This document shows, one piece after another, positions 35,268-42,818 of a DNA stretch of 51,635 nt. Position numbers and translations under genes: made by a program. The DNA lies in contig NZ_JAPSMD010000007.1 of the NCBI RefSeq assembly GCF_027856955.1, positions 1-51,635 of the forward strand, given 5' to 3'. The DNA is from Falsiroseomonas oryzae. Its GTDB lineage: Bacteria > Pseudomonadota > Alphaproteobacteria > Acetobacterales > Acetobacteraceae. The notes beneath the pieces were generated by a model. It was not told where the DNA came from. It made no database searches and saw only the letters and a program-made list of their open reading frames with translations. Numbering within the stretch: the first letter of the stretch is position 1; every line of letters begins with the position of its first letter.

Positions 35268-36128
35268 ATGCTCCAGGACAAGCTGGTCGTCGCGCTGGGC
35301 GCGGCGCTCTACGAGGTGGAGCGTCCTTGGGGGGTGGACGGCGCCGCCTTCCGCGGCGGCCGCGTGACCGACGTCGCGGTGGACGACGCCGATCGCGTGC
35401 ATGTGCTGGTGCGCTACGACCGCTACGTCGATCCGCCGGGCCTGCCGGTGTTGGTGGTGCTGTCGCCGGCGGGCGAGGTGCTACGCAGCCTGGTCGTGCC
35501 GGAGGTGAGCGATGGGCACGGCGTGACCATCGGTCCCCGCGGCGAGATCCTGCTGGCCGACCGCGACCGCCACGAGATCCGCGTGCTGGATGCGGAAGGA
35601 CGCACGCGGCTGGTGCTGGGCGAGCGCAACCGGCCGGGCCGCCCGTTCAGCCACCCGACCAATGCGGCGATCCACCCCTCCGGCGACATCTTCGTCACCG
35701 ACGGCTACGGACATTCCCAGGTCCATCGTTTCGCCGCGGATGGCACGCATCTGCGCAGCTGGGGCACGCCCGGCGCCAGTCCGGGCGAGTTCACCACGCC
35801 GCACGACCTCGCCTTTGGTCTGTCGGGCGAGGTCATCGTCTGTGACCGCGAGAACAACCGCATCCAGGCCTTCGACACCGAAGGCCGCTTTCTGTGGCAG
35901 GTCGCCGACCTGTTCCATCCCATGGGCATCGTGGTGGAGCCGGATGGCTGCATCCTGGTCAGCGACCAGATCCCGCGCCTCTCGCGCATCGCGCCGGATG
36001 GCCGCCTGGTCGGGCGCTGCCGCGCGGTGCTGAATGCGGGCCACGGCCTGGCACGCGACGCGGCGGGGCGCATCTACCTGGCCGAGATCCGCGACAACCG
36101 CGTCACCCGCCTGGTCCCGAAGGGCTGA
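35268..36128 (+). CDS. NHL-repeat beta-propeller protein
   Basis: Protein of 286 residues with repeated NHL-type units: GVTIGPRGEILLADRDRHEI, AAIHPSGDIFVTDGYGHSQV, LAFGLSGEVIVCDRENNRIQ and a later GLARDAAGRIYLAEIRDNRV. This suggests a six-bladed propeller related to SMP-30/gluconolactonase and peptidylglycine alpha-amidating lyase. The repeated Asp/His pattern could hold a Ca or Zn ion. No signal peptide is seen, so it is probably cytoplasmic. GGGGGAAG precedes the ATG, and 8 bases separate it from the hydantoinase gene, so it is part of the + operon 34634-38832. A lactonase or lyase role on the pathway is possible. Confidence 0.75.
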   Translation: MLQDKLVVALGAALYEVERPWGVDGAAFRGGRVTDVAVDDADRVHVLVRYDRYVDPPGLPVLVVLSPAGEVLRSLVVPEVSDGHGVTIGPRGEILLADRDRHEIRVLDAEGRTRLVLGERNRPGRPFSHPTNAAIHPSGDIFVTDGYGHSQVHRFAADGTHLRSWGTPGASPGEFTTPHDLAFGLSGEVIVCDRENNRIQAFDTEGRFLWQVADLFHPMGIVVEPDGCILVSDQIPRLSRIAPDGRLVGRCRAVLNAGHGLARDAAGRIYLAEIRDNRVTRLVPKG

Positions 36129-36136
36129 GCCGCGCC

Positions 36137-37597
36137 ATGCACGACCTGGTGATCCGCAACGGCACGGTGGTGACGGCCGCCGACATCTTTGCCGCCGACA
36201 TCGGCGTGGATGGCGGGATCGTCACCGCGCTCGCCCCACGCCTGTCGGGCCGGACCGAGATCGAGGCCCGCGGGAGGCTCGTCATTCCCGGTGGCGTGGA
36301 CAGCCATTGCCATGCCGAGCAGCGGATGAGCGGGGGCGTTGTAAACGCCGACGACCTCTTCACCGCTACGCGCTCCGCGGCCTGCGGCGGCACCACCACC
36401 GTCATCTGCTTCGCGCTGCAGCCGCGGGAGGGGCGCTTCGCCGACATCGTGCCGGAATACGCGCAGCGCGCGACGCGCTGCGCGGTGGACTACGCCTTCC
36501 ACCTGTGGCTGCGGAACCCGAGCGAGCAGGTGCTGGCCGAGGAGCTGCCGGCCCTGATCGCGGCAGGTCATCGCTCCGTCAAGGTGTTCATGACGGGCAA
36601 GGCGAACTGGCTCGACGACCTGGCGCTGCTGCGGGTCCTCGCGGTCGCACGCGAGCATGGCGCGCTGGTGACGGTGCATGCCGAGAACTGGGGCATCCAC
36701 CAGTTCATGGCGGAGCGCCTTGCCGCCGGCGGCTTCCGCCACCCGAAGTTCCATGCCGTGCTGAAGCCCGCGATCGGCGAGCGCGAGGCAGTGCACCGCA
36801 TCGCGTCCTTTGCCGAGCTGCTCGACACGCCCATCCAGGTCTTCCACGTCAGCGCGCCCGAGGCGGCGGCGGAGATCGAGGCCGCGCAGCGCCGTGGCGC
36901 GCGGGTGCACGGCGAGACCTGCGTGCAGTATCTCGCGCTGTCCGCCGCCGACCTGAACCGGCCGGGCTTCGAGGCGGCGAAATGGGTCTTCGGCCCCGCC
37001 CCGCGCGGCAGCGCGGATCGCCACGCGCTGTGGGACTACCTGAAGCGCGGCGTGCTGGACGTCGTCACCTCCGACCATGCGCCCGTCAACTTTGACGCGG
37101 CCGACGGCAAGAAGCGCTGGGGCGAGGATGCGCCCCTGGACCAGATCCCGAACGGCATCCCGGGCGTCGAGACGCGGCTGTCGATCCTGTGGTCGGAGGG
37201 CGTCGCGCCGGGGCGCATCACGCCATGCGAGTTCGTGGCGCTCTCCTCCACCAACGCCGCGCGCACCTTCGGGCTCTATCCGCGCAAGGGCACCATCGCG
37301 ATCGGCTCGGATGCCGACCTCGTCGTCTGGGATCCGGGACGCACCGATCGCGTGACCAATGCAGCGCTGCACCACGCCGTGGACTACACCCCCTATGAGG
37401 GCATGGTGCTGACCGGCTGGGCGGAGACGACGCTGCTGCGTGGCGAGGTCGTGCACCACAAGGGCCGCTATCTCGGCCGCGAAGGGCAAGGGCAGTGGCT
37501 GCCCCGCGCGGCGTATGACTGGCTGCGGCCGGCCGGCCGCTTTCCCTCGGGCTACGATCCCTTCGGCCAGCGCGTCACGCATCCCGACCTGCAGTGA
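36137..37597 (+). CDS. Dihydropyrimidinase/D-hydantoinase-family cyclic amidohydrolase
   Basis: Metal-dependent hydrolase of 486 residues that opens cyclic amides such as dihydropyrimidines, hydantoins or imides. The binuclear site is complete: His 57 and His 59 in DSHCHAE, carboxylated Lys 149 in SVKVFMTG, His 181 in VTVHAENW, His 237 in VFHVSAPE and Asp 313 in VTSDHAPV. The usual Asp-x-His-Thr-His start has Cys in place of Thr. The C-terminus FPSGYDPFGQRVTHP is atypical and may shape the substrate pocket. It overlaps the M24-type gene by GTGA. Neighbouring racemase- and creatininase-like genes support a ring-opening pathway. Confidence 0.9.
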   Translation: MHDLVIRNGTVVTAADIFAADIGVDGGIVTALAPRLSGRTEIEARGRLVIPGGVDSHCHAEQRMSGGVVNADDLFTATRSAACGGTTTVICFALQPREGRFADIVPEYAQRATRCAVDYAFHLWLRNPSEQVLAEELPALIAAGHRSVKVFMTGKANWLDDLALLRVLAVAREHGALVTVHAENWGIHQFMAERLAAGGFRHPKFHAVLKPAIGEREAVHRIASFAELLDTPIQVFHVSAPEAAAEIEAAQRRGARVHGETCVQYLALSAADLNRPGFEAAKWVFGPAPRGSADRHALWDYLKRGVLDVVTSDHAPVNFDAADGKKRWGEDAPLDQIPNGIPGVETRLSILWSEGVAPGRITPCEFVALSSTNAARTFGLYPRKGTIAIGSDADLVVWDPGRTDRVTNAALHHAVDYTPYEGMVLTGWAETTLLRGEVVHHKGRYLGREGQGQWLPRAAYDWLRPAGRFPSGYDPFGQRVTHPDLQ

Positions 37598-38832
37598 CGC
37601 CGCATCCCGCAGCACGCCCCGCCTTGGCGCTCGGCCATCCGCCCCTCCCCCCGGCAACCTTCGCCGCCCGCCGCGCAGCGGCACTCGCCCATCTACGCAG
37701 TCACGGGATCGACGCGCTCGTGGTCGCCAGCCACGGCCTCGGTCTCGGCGCCGACACGACGGCGCTCGGCTATGCGCGCTATCTCTGCGACTGGGATGGC
37801 GGGCCGACGCCCTCGCTGCTGCTGGCCGCGCCGAACGCCGCGCCAGTGCTGCTCGTCGCCTACCACACGCTGATGCGCAAGGCGCAGCAGATGACGGACA
37901 TCGCCGACATTCGCGCCGTGGGCCCCGCGCGCTACGGCGCGCTGGCCGCCGGCTGGCTCGCCGGGCGCGGGGCGAAGCGCATCGGCATCGTCGGCCGCGC
38001 CGAGATGCCGCTCGGCGTCTGGATGCCGCTCGCCGAAGGGCTGCCCGGCGCCGGTTGGGTGGATGTCGAGGGCCTGCTCGACGGGTTCCGCGTCGCGAAG
38101 GATGCCGAGCAGCTCGCCATCCATCGCGCCGGGGCGGCGATCTGCGACGCGATGTTCGCCGAGCTGGCCCGCCACGCCCGCGCCGGCGTGCCAATGTTCG
38201 TGCTGAAGGCGCGCATGGAGCAGGTGGCGCGGGAGGCCGGCTGCGACTTCGTCAACACCTGGATATCGGGCGGGCGGCGTGCCGACTACTGCCGCTACTT
38301 CGCCGCCGAATGCGGCCATGTCCCGCGGGAGGGCGACCAGCTTCTGGCGGGCGTCGCGGTCACGCTGCACGGCCACTGGGCCCATGCCGTGCGCAGCGGC
38401 CATCTCGGCGAGCCCCCGGCAGCGCAGCGCGCCTTCCACGACCTGGCGCGGGAGATCCACGCCGCAAGCCTCGCCGCGCTGCAGCCCGGCTGCGACCTGT
38501 GGGAGGTGCACGACGCCGCGGTCGCGACGCTCGAGCGCGCCTGGCCCGACTGGCGCGCGCGGGGCATGACATTCTCCCGCGCCGGGCACGGCCTCGGCCT
38601 TTCCTACTACGACCCCGTCGCGACGACTGCCTTCCCGGTCTCCTATACCGAGCAGGTCCCGCCCCCCGGCGCGCGCCCGCGTATCGAGGCGCGTCCCGGC
38701 ATGGTGCTGGAGTTGCACCCGATCATGTTCGACCCCGAATTCGGTGGCGCCGCGCTCGGCGACATGGTGCTGGTGACGGAGACGGGCACGGAGTTGCTCA
38801 CACACGCCCCGCGAGAGCTCGCAATCTACTGA
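37594..38832 (+). CDS. M24 (Xaa-Pro peptidase/creatinase-fold) family protein lacking most metal ligands
   Basis: Pita-bread-fold protein of 412 residues with a creatinase-like N-terminal domain (to about 165) and an M24 domain after it. True M24 peptidases use Asp, Asp, His, Glu, Glu. Here the first two Asp positions read LLAGVAVTLHGHWAHAVRSG (Ala/Gly near 252, His 264). His 332 in RAGHGLGLSYYD and Glu 373 in VLELHP remain. The last Glu site reads AALGDMV (Gly 389). This resembles creatinase, which works without metal. The GTG start overlaps the hydantoinase stop, so both are made together; it may hydrolyse the linear ureido or guanidino product. That role is inferred. Confidence 0.82.
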   Translation: MTPHPAARPALALGHPPLPPATFAARRAAALAHLRSHGIDALVVASHGLGLGADTTALGYARYLCDWDGGPTPSLLLAAPNAAPVLLVAYHTLMRKAQQMTDIADIRAVGPARYGALAAGWLAGRGAKRIGIVGRAEMPLGVWMPLAEGLPGAGWVDVEGLLDGFRVAKDAEQLAIHRAGAAICDAMFAELARHARAGVPMFVLKARMEQVAREAGCDFVNTWISGGRRADYCRYFAAECGHVPREGDQLLAGVAVTLHGHWAHAVRSGHLGEPPAAQRAFHDLAREIHAASLAALQPGCDLWEVHDAAVATLERAWPDWRARGMTFSRAGHGLGLSYYDPVATTAFPVSYTEQVPPPGARPRIEARPGMVLELHPIMFDPEFGGAALGDMVLVTETGTELLTHAPRELAIY

Positions 38833-38838
38833 CCGAAC

Positions 38839-39045
38839 TCAGACGCCACGTAGGATGCGCGAAGCCGTCACAAAGTCGCGCCAGCAGGCTGCCATCGCCC
38901 GAGCGCGCACCAGCGGGGCGAAGCGCGGCCACAGGATCAGAGCCAGCACCAGCACCACCATCCCGAAGCCTGGCCCGACCGCCGCCGCCAGCAGCGGTGC
39001 GCTGGGAATGGAGGGGAAAGCGCGGTGAGCTTTCTCTCGTGACAT
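38839..39045 (-). CDS. Small hypothetical membrane protein, 68 aa
   Basis: Possible short gene. The product has a hydrophilic start (MSREKAHRAFP), one strong hydrophobic segment (PGFGMVVLVLALILWPRFAP, about residues 25-44), and an Arg-rich tail ending ASRILRGV. It is convergent with the M24 gene, 6 bases away. No clear ribosome site and no family recognised; it could be a leftover frame. Confidence 0.35.
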   Translation of the reverse strand: MSREKAHRAFPSIPSAPLLAAAVGPGFGMVVLVLALILWPRFAPLVRARAMAACWRDFVTASRILRGV

Positions 39046-39253
39046 CCGGTGCGGGATCCGGTCAGCCCGGTGCTGCCGGCCCGAGCCACGCAGGAAGGTG
39101 CCTGTCAGGGCAGTGCCGCGATCACTGCTGTCGCGGGACATCGAGGCGCCGAGCAAGACTGCCGTTGCGGCGTTGCGCACCGCACAATAGGCTTCTCCAC
39201 GCGGACAGGCTCGTTCCGCCGGAACCGACAACACGCCGAAGGAGCGCTCAGCC

Positions 39254-40210
39254 ATGCTGTCACGGCGCCTGCTGCTCTCGACTGCCGCGGCCGGCCTCGC
39301 CCAGACGGCAACGGGCCAGGAACGGTTTCCGTCGCGCCCGCTGCGGATGATCCTTCCGGTCAGCGTGGGCGGCCTGACGGACGCGGTGGGCCGCATCCTC
39401 GCAGAACAGCTCGGAGGCACGCTGGGCCGCGTTGTCGTGCCGGAGAACGTCGTCGGAGCCGGCAGCACGATCGGCGCCCTCGCGCTGCTGCGCGCGCCGG
39501 CGGACGGCTACACGCTCATGGTCGCGACCAACAACCATCCGGTCATGCACGAGCTGTATCCCAACTTCCCGCACGACCCGGTGACGGCCTTCGCACCCAT
39601 CGCGCTCGCCGCGCGGCAGTCCTTCCTGCTCGCCGTCCACACCGACGTGCCGGCACGGGACGTGCCCGAGCTGCTGGCCTGGCTGCGCCGGCAGGGCAGC
39701 TCGGTGAACTATGGCGCGGGAACGCCCGGGACGACGAACGCCATGGCCGGCGAGCTGCTCAAGATCGCCATGGGCCTGGACTTCACGATCGTGCCGTATC
39801 GCGCTTCCGCGGCGGCCGTGCAGGATCTCGCGGCGGGTCGCCTGCAGATGACGATCGAGACTCCCACCATGCTCCGGCCGCTGGTCGAGGCGGGCCGCGT
39901 TCGCGCGCTGGCCGTCAGCGCCGCCGTGCGGTCGCCGGATTGGCCCGACCTGCCGACCCTGCAGGAGGCCGGCGTGCCGGGTTACGAGGTCACTGCCTGG
40001 CAGGTCCTCCTCGCCCGTCCGGACATTCCCGCGGAAGCGTTGGCGACCCTGCGGGCGGCGGCCCGAACCGCGCTGGCGGATCCGGTCACGGTGGACCGGC
40101 TGCGCCGCATCGGCGTGGAAACCTGGCCGGACACGTCGCCCGAGGCGGCGCTGGCCCATCTGCGGGCAGAGGTGGCGCGCTGGGCACCGGTGGCAGCCAG
40201 GATCCGTTGA
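39254..40210 (+). CDS. Bug/TctC-family solute-binding protein
   Basis: Third Bug-type periplasmic binding protein, 318 residues. It has a Tat-like signal (MLSRRLLLSTAAAGLAQTA) and mature start FPSRPLRMILPVSVGGLTDA, in which the usual PFxxGG loop is changed to PVSVGG. ENVVGAGSTIGALAL and PADGYTLMV follow. The altered ligand loop suggests a different ligand from the tandem pair at 32-34 kb. AAGGAG lies about 10 bases upstream of the ATG. It is convergent with the hydantoin-racemase-like gene; no transporter membrane genes are near. Confidence 0.9.
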   Translation: MLSRRLLLSTAAAGLAQTATGQERFPSRPLRMILPVSVGGLTDAVGRILAEQLGGTLGRVVVPENVVGAGSTIGALALLRAPADGYTLMVATNNHPVMHELYPNFPHDPVTAFAPIALAARQSFLLAVHTDVPARDVPELLAWLRRQGSSVNYGAGTPGTTNAMAGELLKIAMGLDFTIVPYRASAAAVQDLAAGRLQMTIETPTMLRPLVEAGRVRALAVSAAVRSPDWPDLPTLQEAGVPGYEVTAWQVLLARPDIPAEALATLRAAARTALADPVTVDRLRRIGVETWPDTSPEAALAHLRAEVARWAPVAARIR

Positions 40211-40251
40211 CGGCACAGGCGGCCTGCCACGCCGCCGACGGCCATCGCCTG

Positions 40252-40986
40252 TCAGAAGCGCGCCGCAAGGGCATCGCCGACGCCCGACACCTCGCGGCCA
40301 TGCGGACGGGCGAAACTTCCCGCCGTCGCCTTGGCCGGGGCGATCCTGACCATCGCCTCCGCCAGCGGGACGGCGCAGGCAACCCCCTCCAGCACCGGCA
40401 CCGGGACGCGTGTCTGCAGGAGCGGCGGCAGGCCGGCCATCACGGCACCGATCAGCACCACGGCATCCGCACCGTCGTGCTCGACGAGCGCCAGCGCTGT
40501 CGTCGCCAGCCTGTCCAACGCAGCCTCCGGCTCTGCGTAGAGCGCGGCCGGGTCGATCCCGACCGAGCGCACGCCTGCGAGGCGGCTGGAGAGCCCGTAG
40601 CCCGCCACCATTTCACGCATGACAATGCCCGTGCGACCGGATGACACGACCAGCCCGAAGCTTCCGCCAACAAGGCAGGCAGCGTGCAACGCGGCCTCCG
40701 TGAGGCCGAGCACCGGGCAGGACATCATCTGCTTCACGGCGCGCAGGCCGCTGTCGATCGCGGCCGCGACGATCACCGCATCACAACCCGCCCCCTCCCG
40801 CGCTACCAGGTCCAGGCTCGCGTAGTCGCCGATGACCATCTCCATCCGGCTGCCGATGACCTTCGCCCCGAAGCCCGCGGTCACGGGCTTGATCTCGGTT
40901 CCCGGTGACGCGGCGGCGCACGCGGCCTTCGCCATCCCGTCGGTGATGCCCGCCGAGGTGTTCGGGTTCGCGAGCAGGATCAGCAT
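40252..40986 (-). CDS. Hydantoin-racemase-family protein lacking both catalytic cysteines
   Basis: Asp/Glu/hydantoin racemase superfamily member of 244 residues, the usual HyuE length. It opens LILLANPNTSAGITDGMAKA, the family substrate loop, and keeps GFGLV-type glycine turns. Known hydantoin racemases use two cysteines near residues 76 and 181. Here the first site reads VIVAAAIDSGL (Ala at about 75) and the second VVLIGAVMAGL (Gly at about 180). It therefore cannot racemize by the two-thiol mechanism. AGGAGG lies 8 bases before ATG 40986. It is near the hydantoinase/M24 pair but on the opposite strand. It may be a binding protein, or an enzyme of altered chemistry. Confidence 0.82.
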   Translation of the reverse strand: MLILLANPNTSAGITDGMAKAACAAASPGTEIKPVTAGFGAKVIGSRMEMVIGDYASLDLVAREGAGCDAVIVAAAIDSGLRAVKQMMSCPVLGLTEAALHAACLVGGSFGLVVSSGRTGIVMREMVAGYGLSSRLAGVRSVGIDPAALYAEPEAALDRLATTALALVEHDGADAVVLIGAVMAGLPPLLQTRVPVPVLEGVACAVPLAEAMVRIAPAKATAGSFARPHGREVSGVGDALAARF

Positions 40987-41148
40987 GTGCGTGGCCTCCT
41001 GACTGAAGTTGAAGTTGGAAGTTGGGGTTGAACCGGTTTCGTGGACACCCCGAGGCTCGATACCCGGCGGCCGAAGGGCTGACTTTTTGGCTTGAGGCGA
41101 TGCCGTCGGTCGTGATTCATCAGCGTGCATGGCTTCGGGGAGCGGAGC

Positions 41149-42179
41149 ATGCCGGCGCTGATCATCCGGGAGGATGTGCCACCTGCTGAACTGCGGCGGC
41201 TGGCGCGAGCCGGGGACGATTCGCGGGTGTCGCGGCGGCTGTTGGCGATCGCAGCGGCACTGGAGGAGATGAGCCGGGAGGCGGCGGCACAGATTGCTGG
41301 GATGGACCGGCAGACGCTGCGTGACCGGGTGATCCGCTACAACCGCGGTGGGCCTGCCGCGCTGTCCGATCACCGGGGCGACGGCCGGCCGTGCCGGCTG
41401 ACGGAGGGCCAGCAGGCGACGTTGAAGGCGATCGTGCTGACCGGGCCCGAATCCCGAGGTTGATGGGGTCTCTACCTGGCGGCTGACCGATCTCTGCCGG
41501 ATCGTGCGCGAGCGCTTTGGGGTCGGTTGTGACGAGAGCGGGTTGGGCAAGCTGCTGCATCGGCTCGACTTGTCCTGCCAGACGCCGCGGCCACGGCACG
41601 CCGAGACGGACCTCGCTGCCCAGGAGCGGTTCAAAAAGGGGCTTCGCCGCTGCCCTCGCGCAGATCACGGCCGACCATCCGGAGGCCGAGCGGATCGAGG
41701 TCTGGTTCCAGGACGAGGCCCGCGTAGGCCAGAAGGGGCGCATTGTCCGCCGCTGATTCCAGCGCGGCATGCGGCCGAGGATGCTCAAGGACCAGAGCTA
41801 CCGATCGGTCTACATCTTAGGTGCCGTCTGTCCCGCCCGCGACACCCGCACCGCCCTGGTATTGACCCACGTCTCGGTCGTGGCGATGAACCTGCTTCTC
41901 GAGGAGGTCTCGTCGCAACTGCCGCCCGGCACGCATGCCGCCATGCTGATCGACAACGCCGGCTGGCACACGGCGAACGACCTGTGCGTCCCGCCGAACA
42001 TCACCCTCGTCCATCTGCCGCCCGATTCGCCCGAGTTGAACGCCATCGAGAAGGTCTGGCTGTATCTGCACGACCGCTACCTGTCGGGGCGGCTGTTCGC
42101 CGGCACGCGCGCCATCGTCGATGCCTGCTGCGCCGCCTGCAACAACCTCACCGCCGAGATTGGCCGCATCCGTTCCTGA
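41149..42179 (+). pseudogene. IS630-family transposase, broken by frameshifts and a stop
   Basis: DDE transposase of the IS630/Tc1 group. The helix-turn-helix part is intact (MPALIIREDVPPAELRRLAR, then AQIAGMDRQTLRDRVIRYN). An extra base near 41444-41446 shifts the frame before PEVDGVSTWRLTDLCR. A second extra base lies near 41637-41641 in ERFKKG. TGA at 41754-41756 replaces a conserved Trp before FQRGMRPRMLKDQ. The catalytic acids are still legible: Asp in VWFQDEARVG, Asp in AMLIDNAGWH and Glu in SPELNAIEKVW. The final frame stops at RIRS, where LTDSD would continue after one missing base. It is inactive. Confidence 0.88.
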
Positions 42180-42269
42180 CCGATTCCGATTAGGCCCGAC
42201 ACGTCAATCCATAGTCCGCTGGGTATGGTCCCTACCCGCTAACCGTCCACGGAACCGGAGCAACCTCAG

Positions 42270-42598
42270 ATCCACGGTGGTGTATCGGGAGCGAGTTGGC
42301 GACCTGCGCGCCCAACTTGCTGACCGGACGAAAGCAACGACGATTGAAGCCCTCGAGACCATGCGGGCCCTGATGGAGCGCGTCGAGGTGCATCTCCCGT
42401 CGGCGCCCGGCGAGGGTCACCGGATCGAGCTGATCGGGCACTTGGCGTCGATGCTGCGGGCGGCCGGTGTCGGCGGCCGCAACAACGCAGCAAGCCCGCT
42501 GGCGCCGGCCAGCGGGCTTGATGTGTTCTTTTGTTCGGAAATTTGGAGATGCGGGGACGCGCAACCAACGATGCCAATACATCACGGTGGCCATCTGA
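42270..42598 (+). pseudogene. Serine site-specific recombinase, C-terminal remnant with frameshift
   Basis: The C-terminal tail of a resolvase/invertase-type large recombinase is visible: VVYRERVGDLRAQLADRTKA, then LETMRALMERVEVHLPS, GEGHRIELIGHLASMLRAAG and GLDVFFCS. Near 42540 the frame changes, and the natural ending AGTRNQRCQYITVAI appears in another frame with TGA at 42596-42598. The catalytic Ser domain and the middle of the protein are missing; the broken IS630 gene lies directly upstream instead. This marks a lost integrated element. Confidence 0.75.
42492..42519. repeat. Perfect 11-bp hairpin inside the recombinase remnant
   Basis: AAGCCCGCTGG (42492-42502) and CCAGCGGGCTT (42509-42519) pair perfectly around CGCCGG. 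The T-rich GATGTGTTCTTTTGTTC follows, so in form it is a Rho-independent terminator for + transcription. However, it lies within the recombinase's C-terminal coding remnant, before its stop. Confidence 0.6.
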
Positions 42599-42818
42599 CC
42601 TCGGCGATTAAGCCAATTTGGAGGGTTGGGGCTGAAGGTTCGAATTCCCGCCCCGCCCCTGCAGGAAAGGAAACCGGGAAACGAAAGTCTCTTGCCAGAG
42701 GGTGCATCCACGGCAGGGACACTGCCCCCTTCGTCATGGCGGCTATCCGGGGCAACAGCCGCCATCGGTTCGATTGACGTTCGGCCGCACGTTCTAAGCG
42801 TCTGCCGGTGCGCAGTGG
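42599..42818. other. Short region with a tRNA-3'-end-like string
   Basis: No gene is supported. GGTTCGAAT at about 42636-42644, followed by TCCCGCCCCGCCCC, resembles a tRNA T-arm and acceptor 3' strand, but the T-stem does not pair well and no 5' half is present. It may be an old attachment-site remnant next to the recombinase tail. Confidence 0.25.

Noticed and set aside
41001-41024. GAAGTT tandem repeats upstream of the racemase-like gene as a regulatory array
   Set aside because: Only two exact units plus a degenerate third; too short to separate from chance in a leader.
41021-41055. Insertion-sequence end suggested by the GAACCGGTTTCGTGGACACC string upstream of the IS630 gene
   Set aside because: It resembles ends of IS3-like elements, but I found no partner repeat or transposase to support it.
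42630-42670. Possible tRNA gene from a T-arm-like GGTTCGAAT string
   Set aside because: The T-stem bases flanking the loop do not pair, and no D-arm, anticodon arm or 5' acceptor strand is present upstream; at most a 3'-end remnant.
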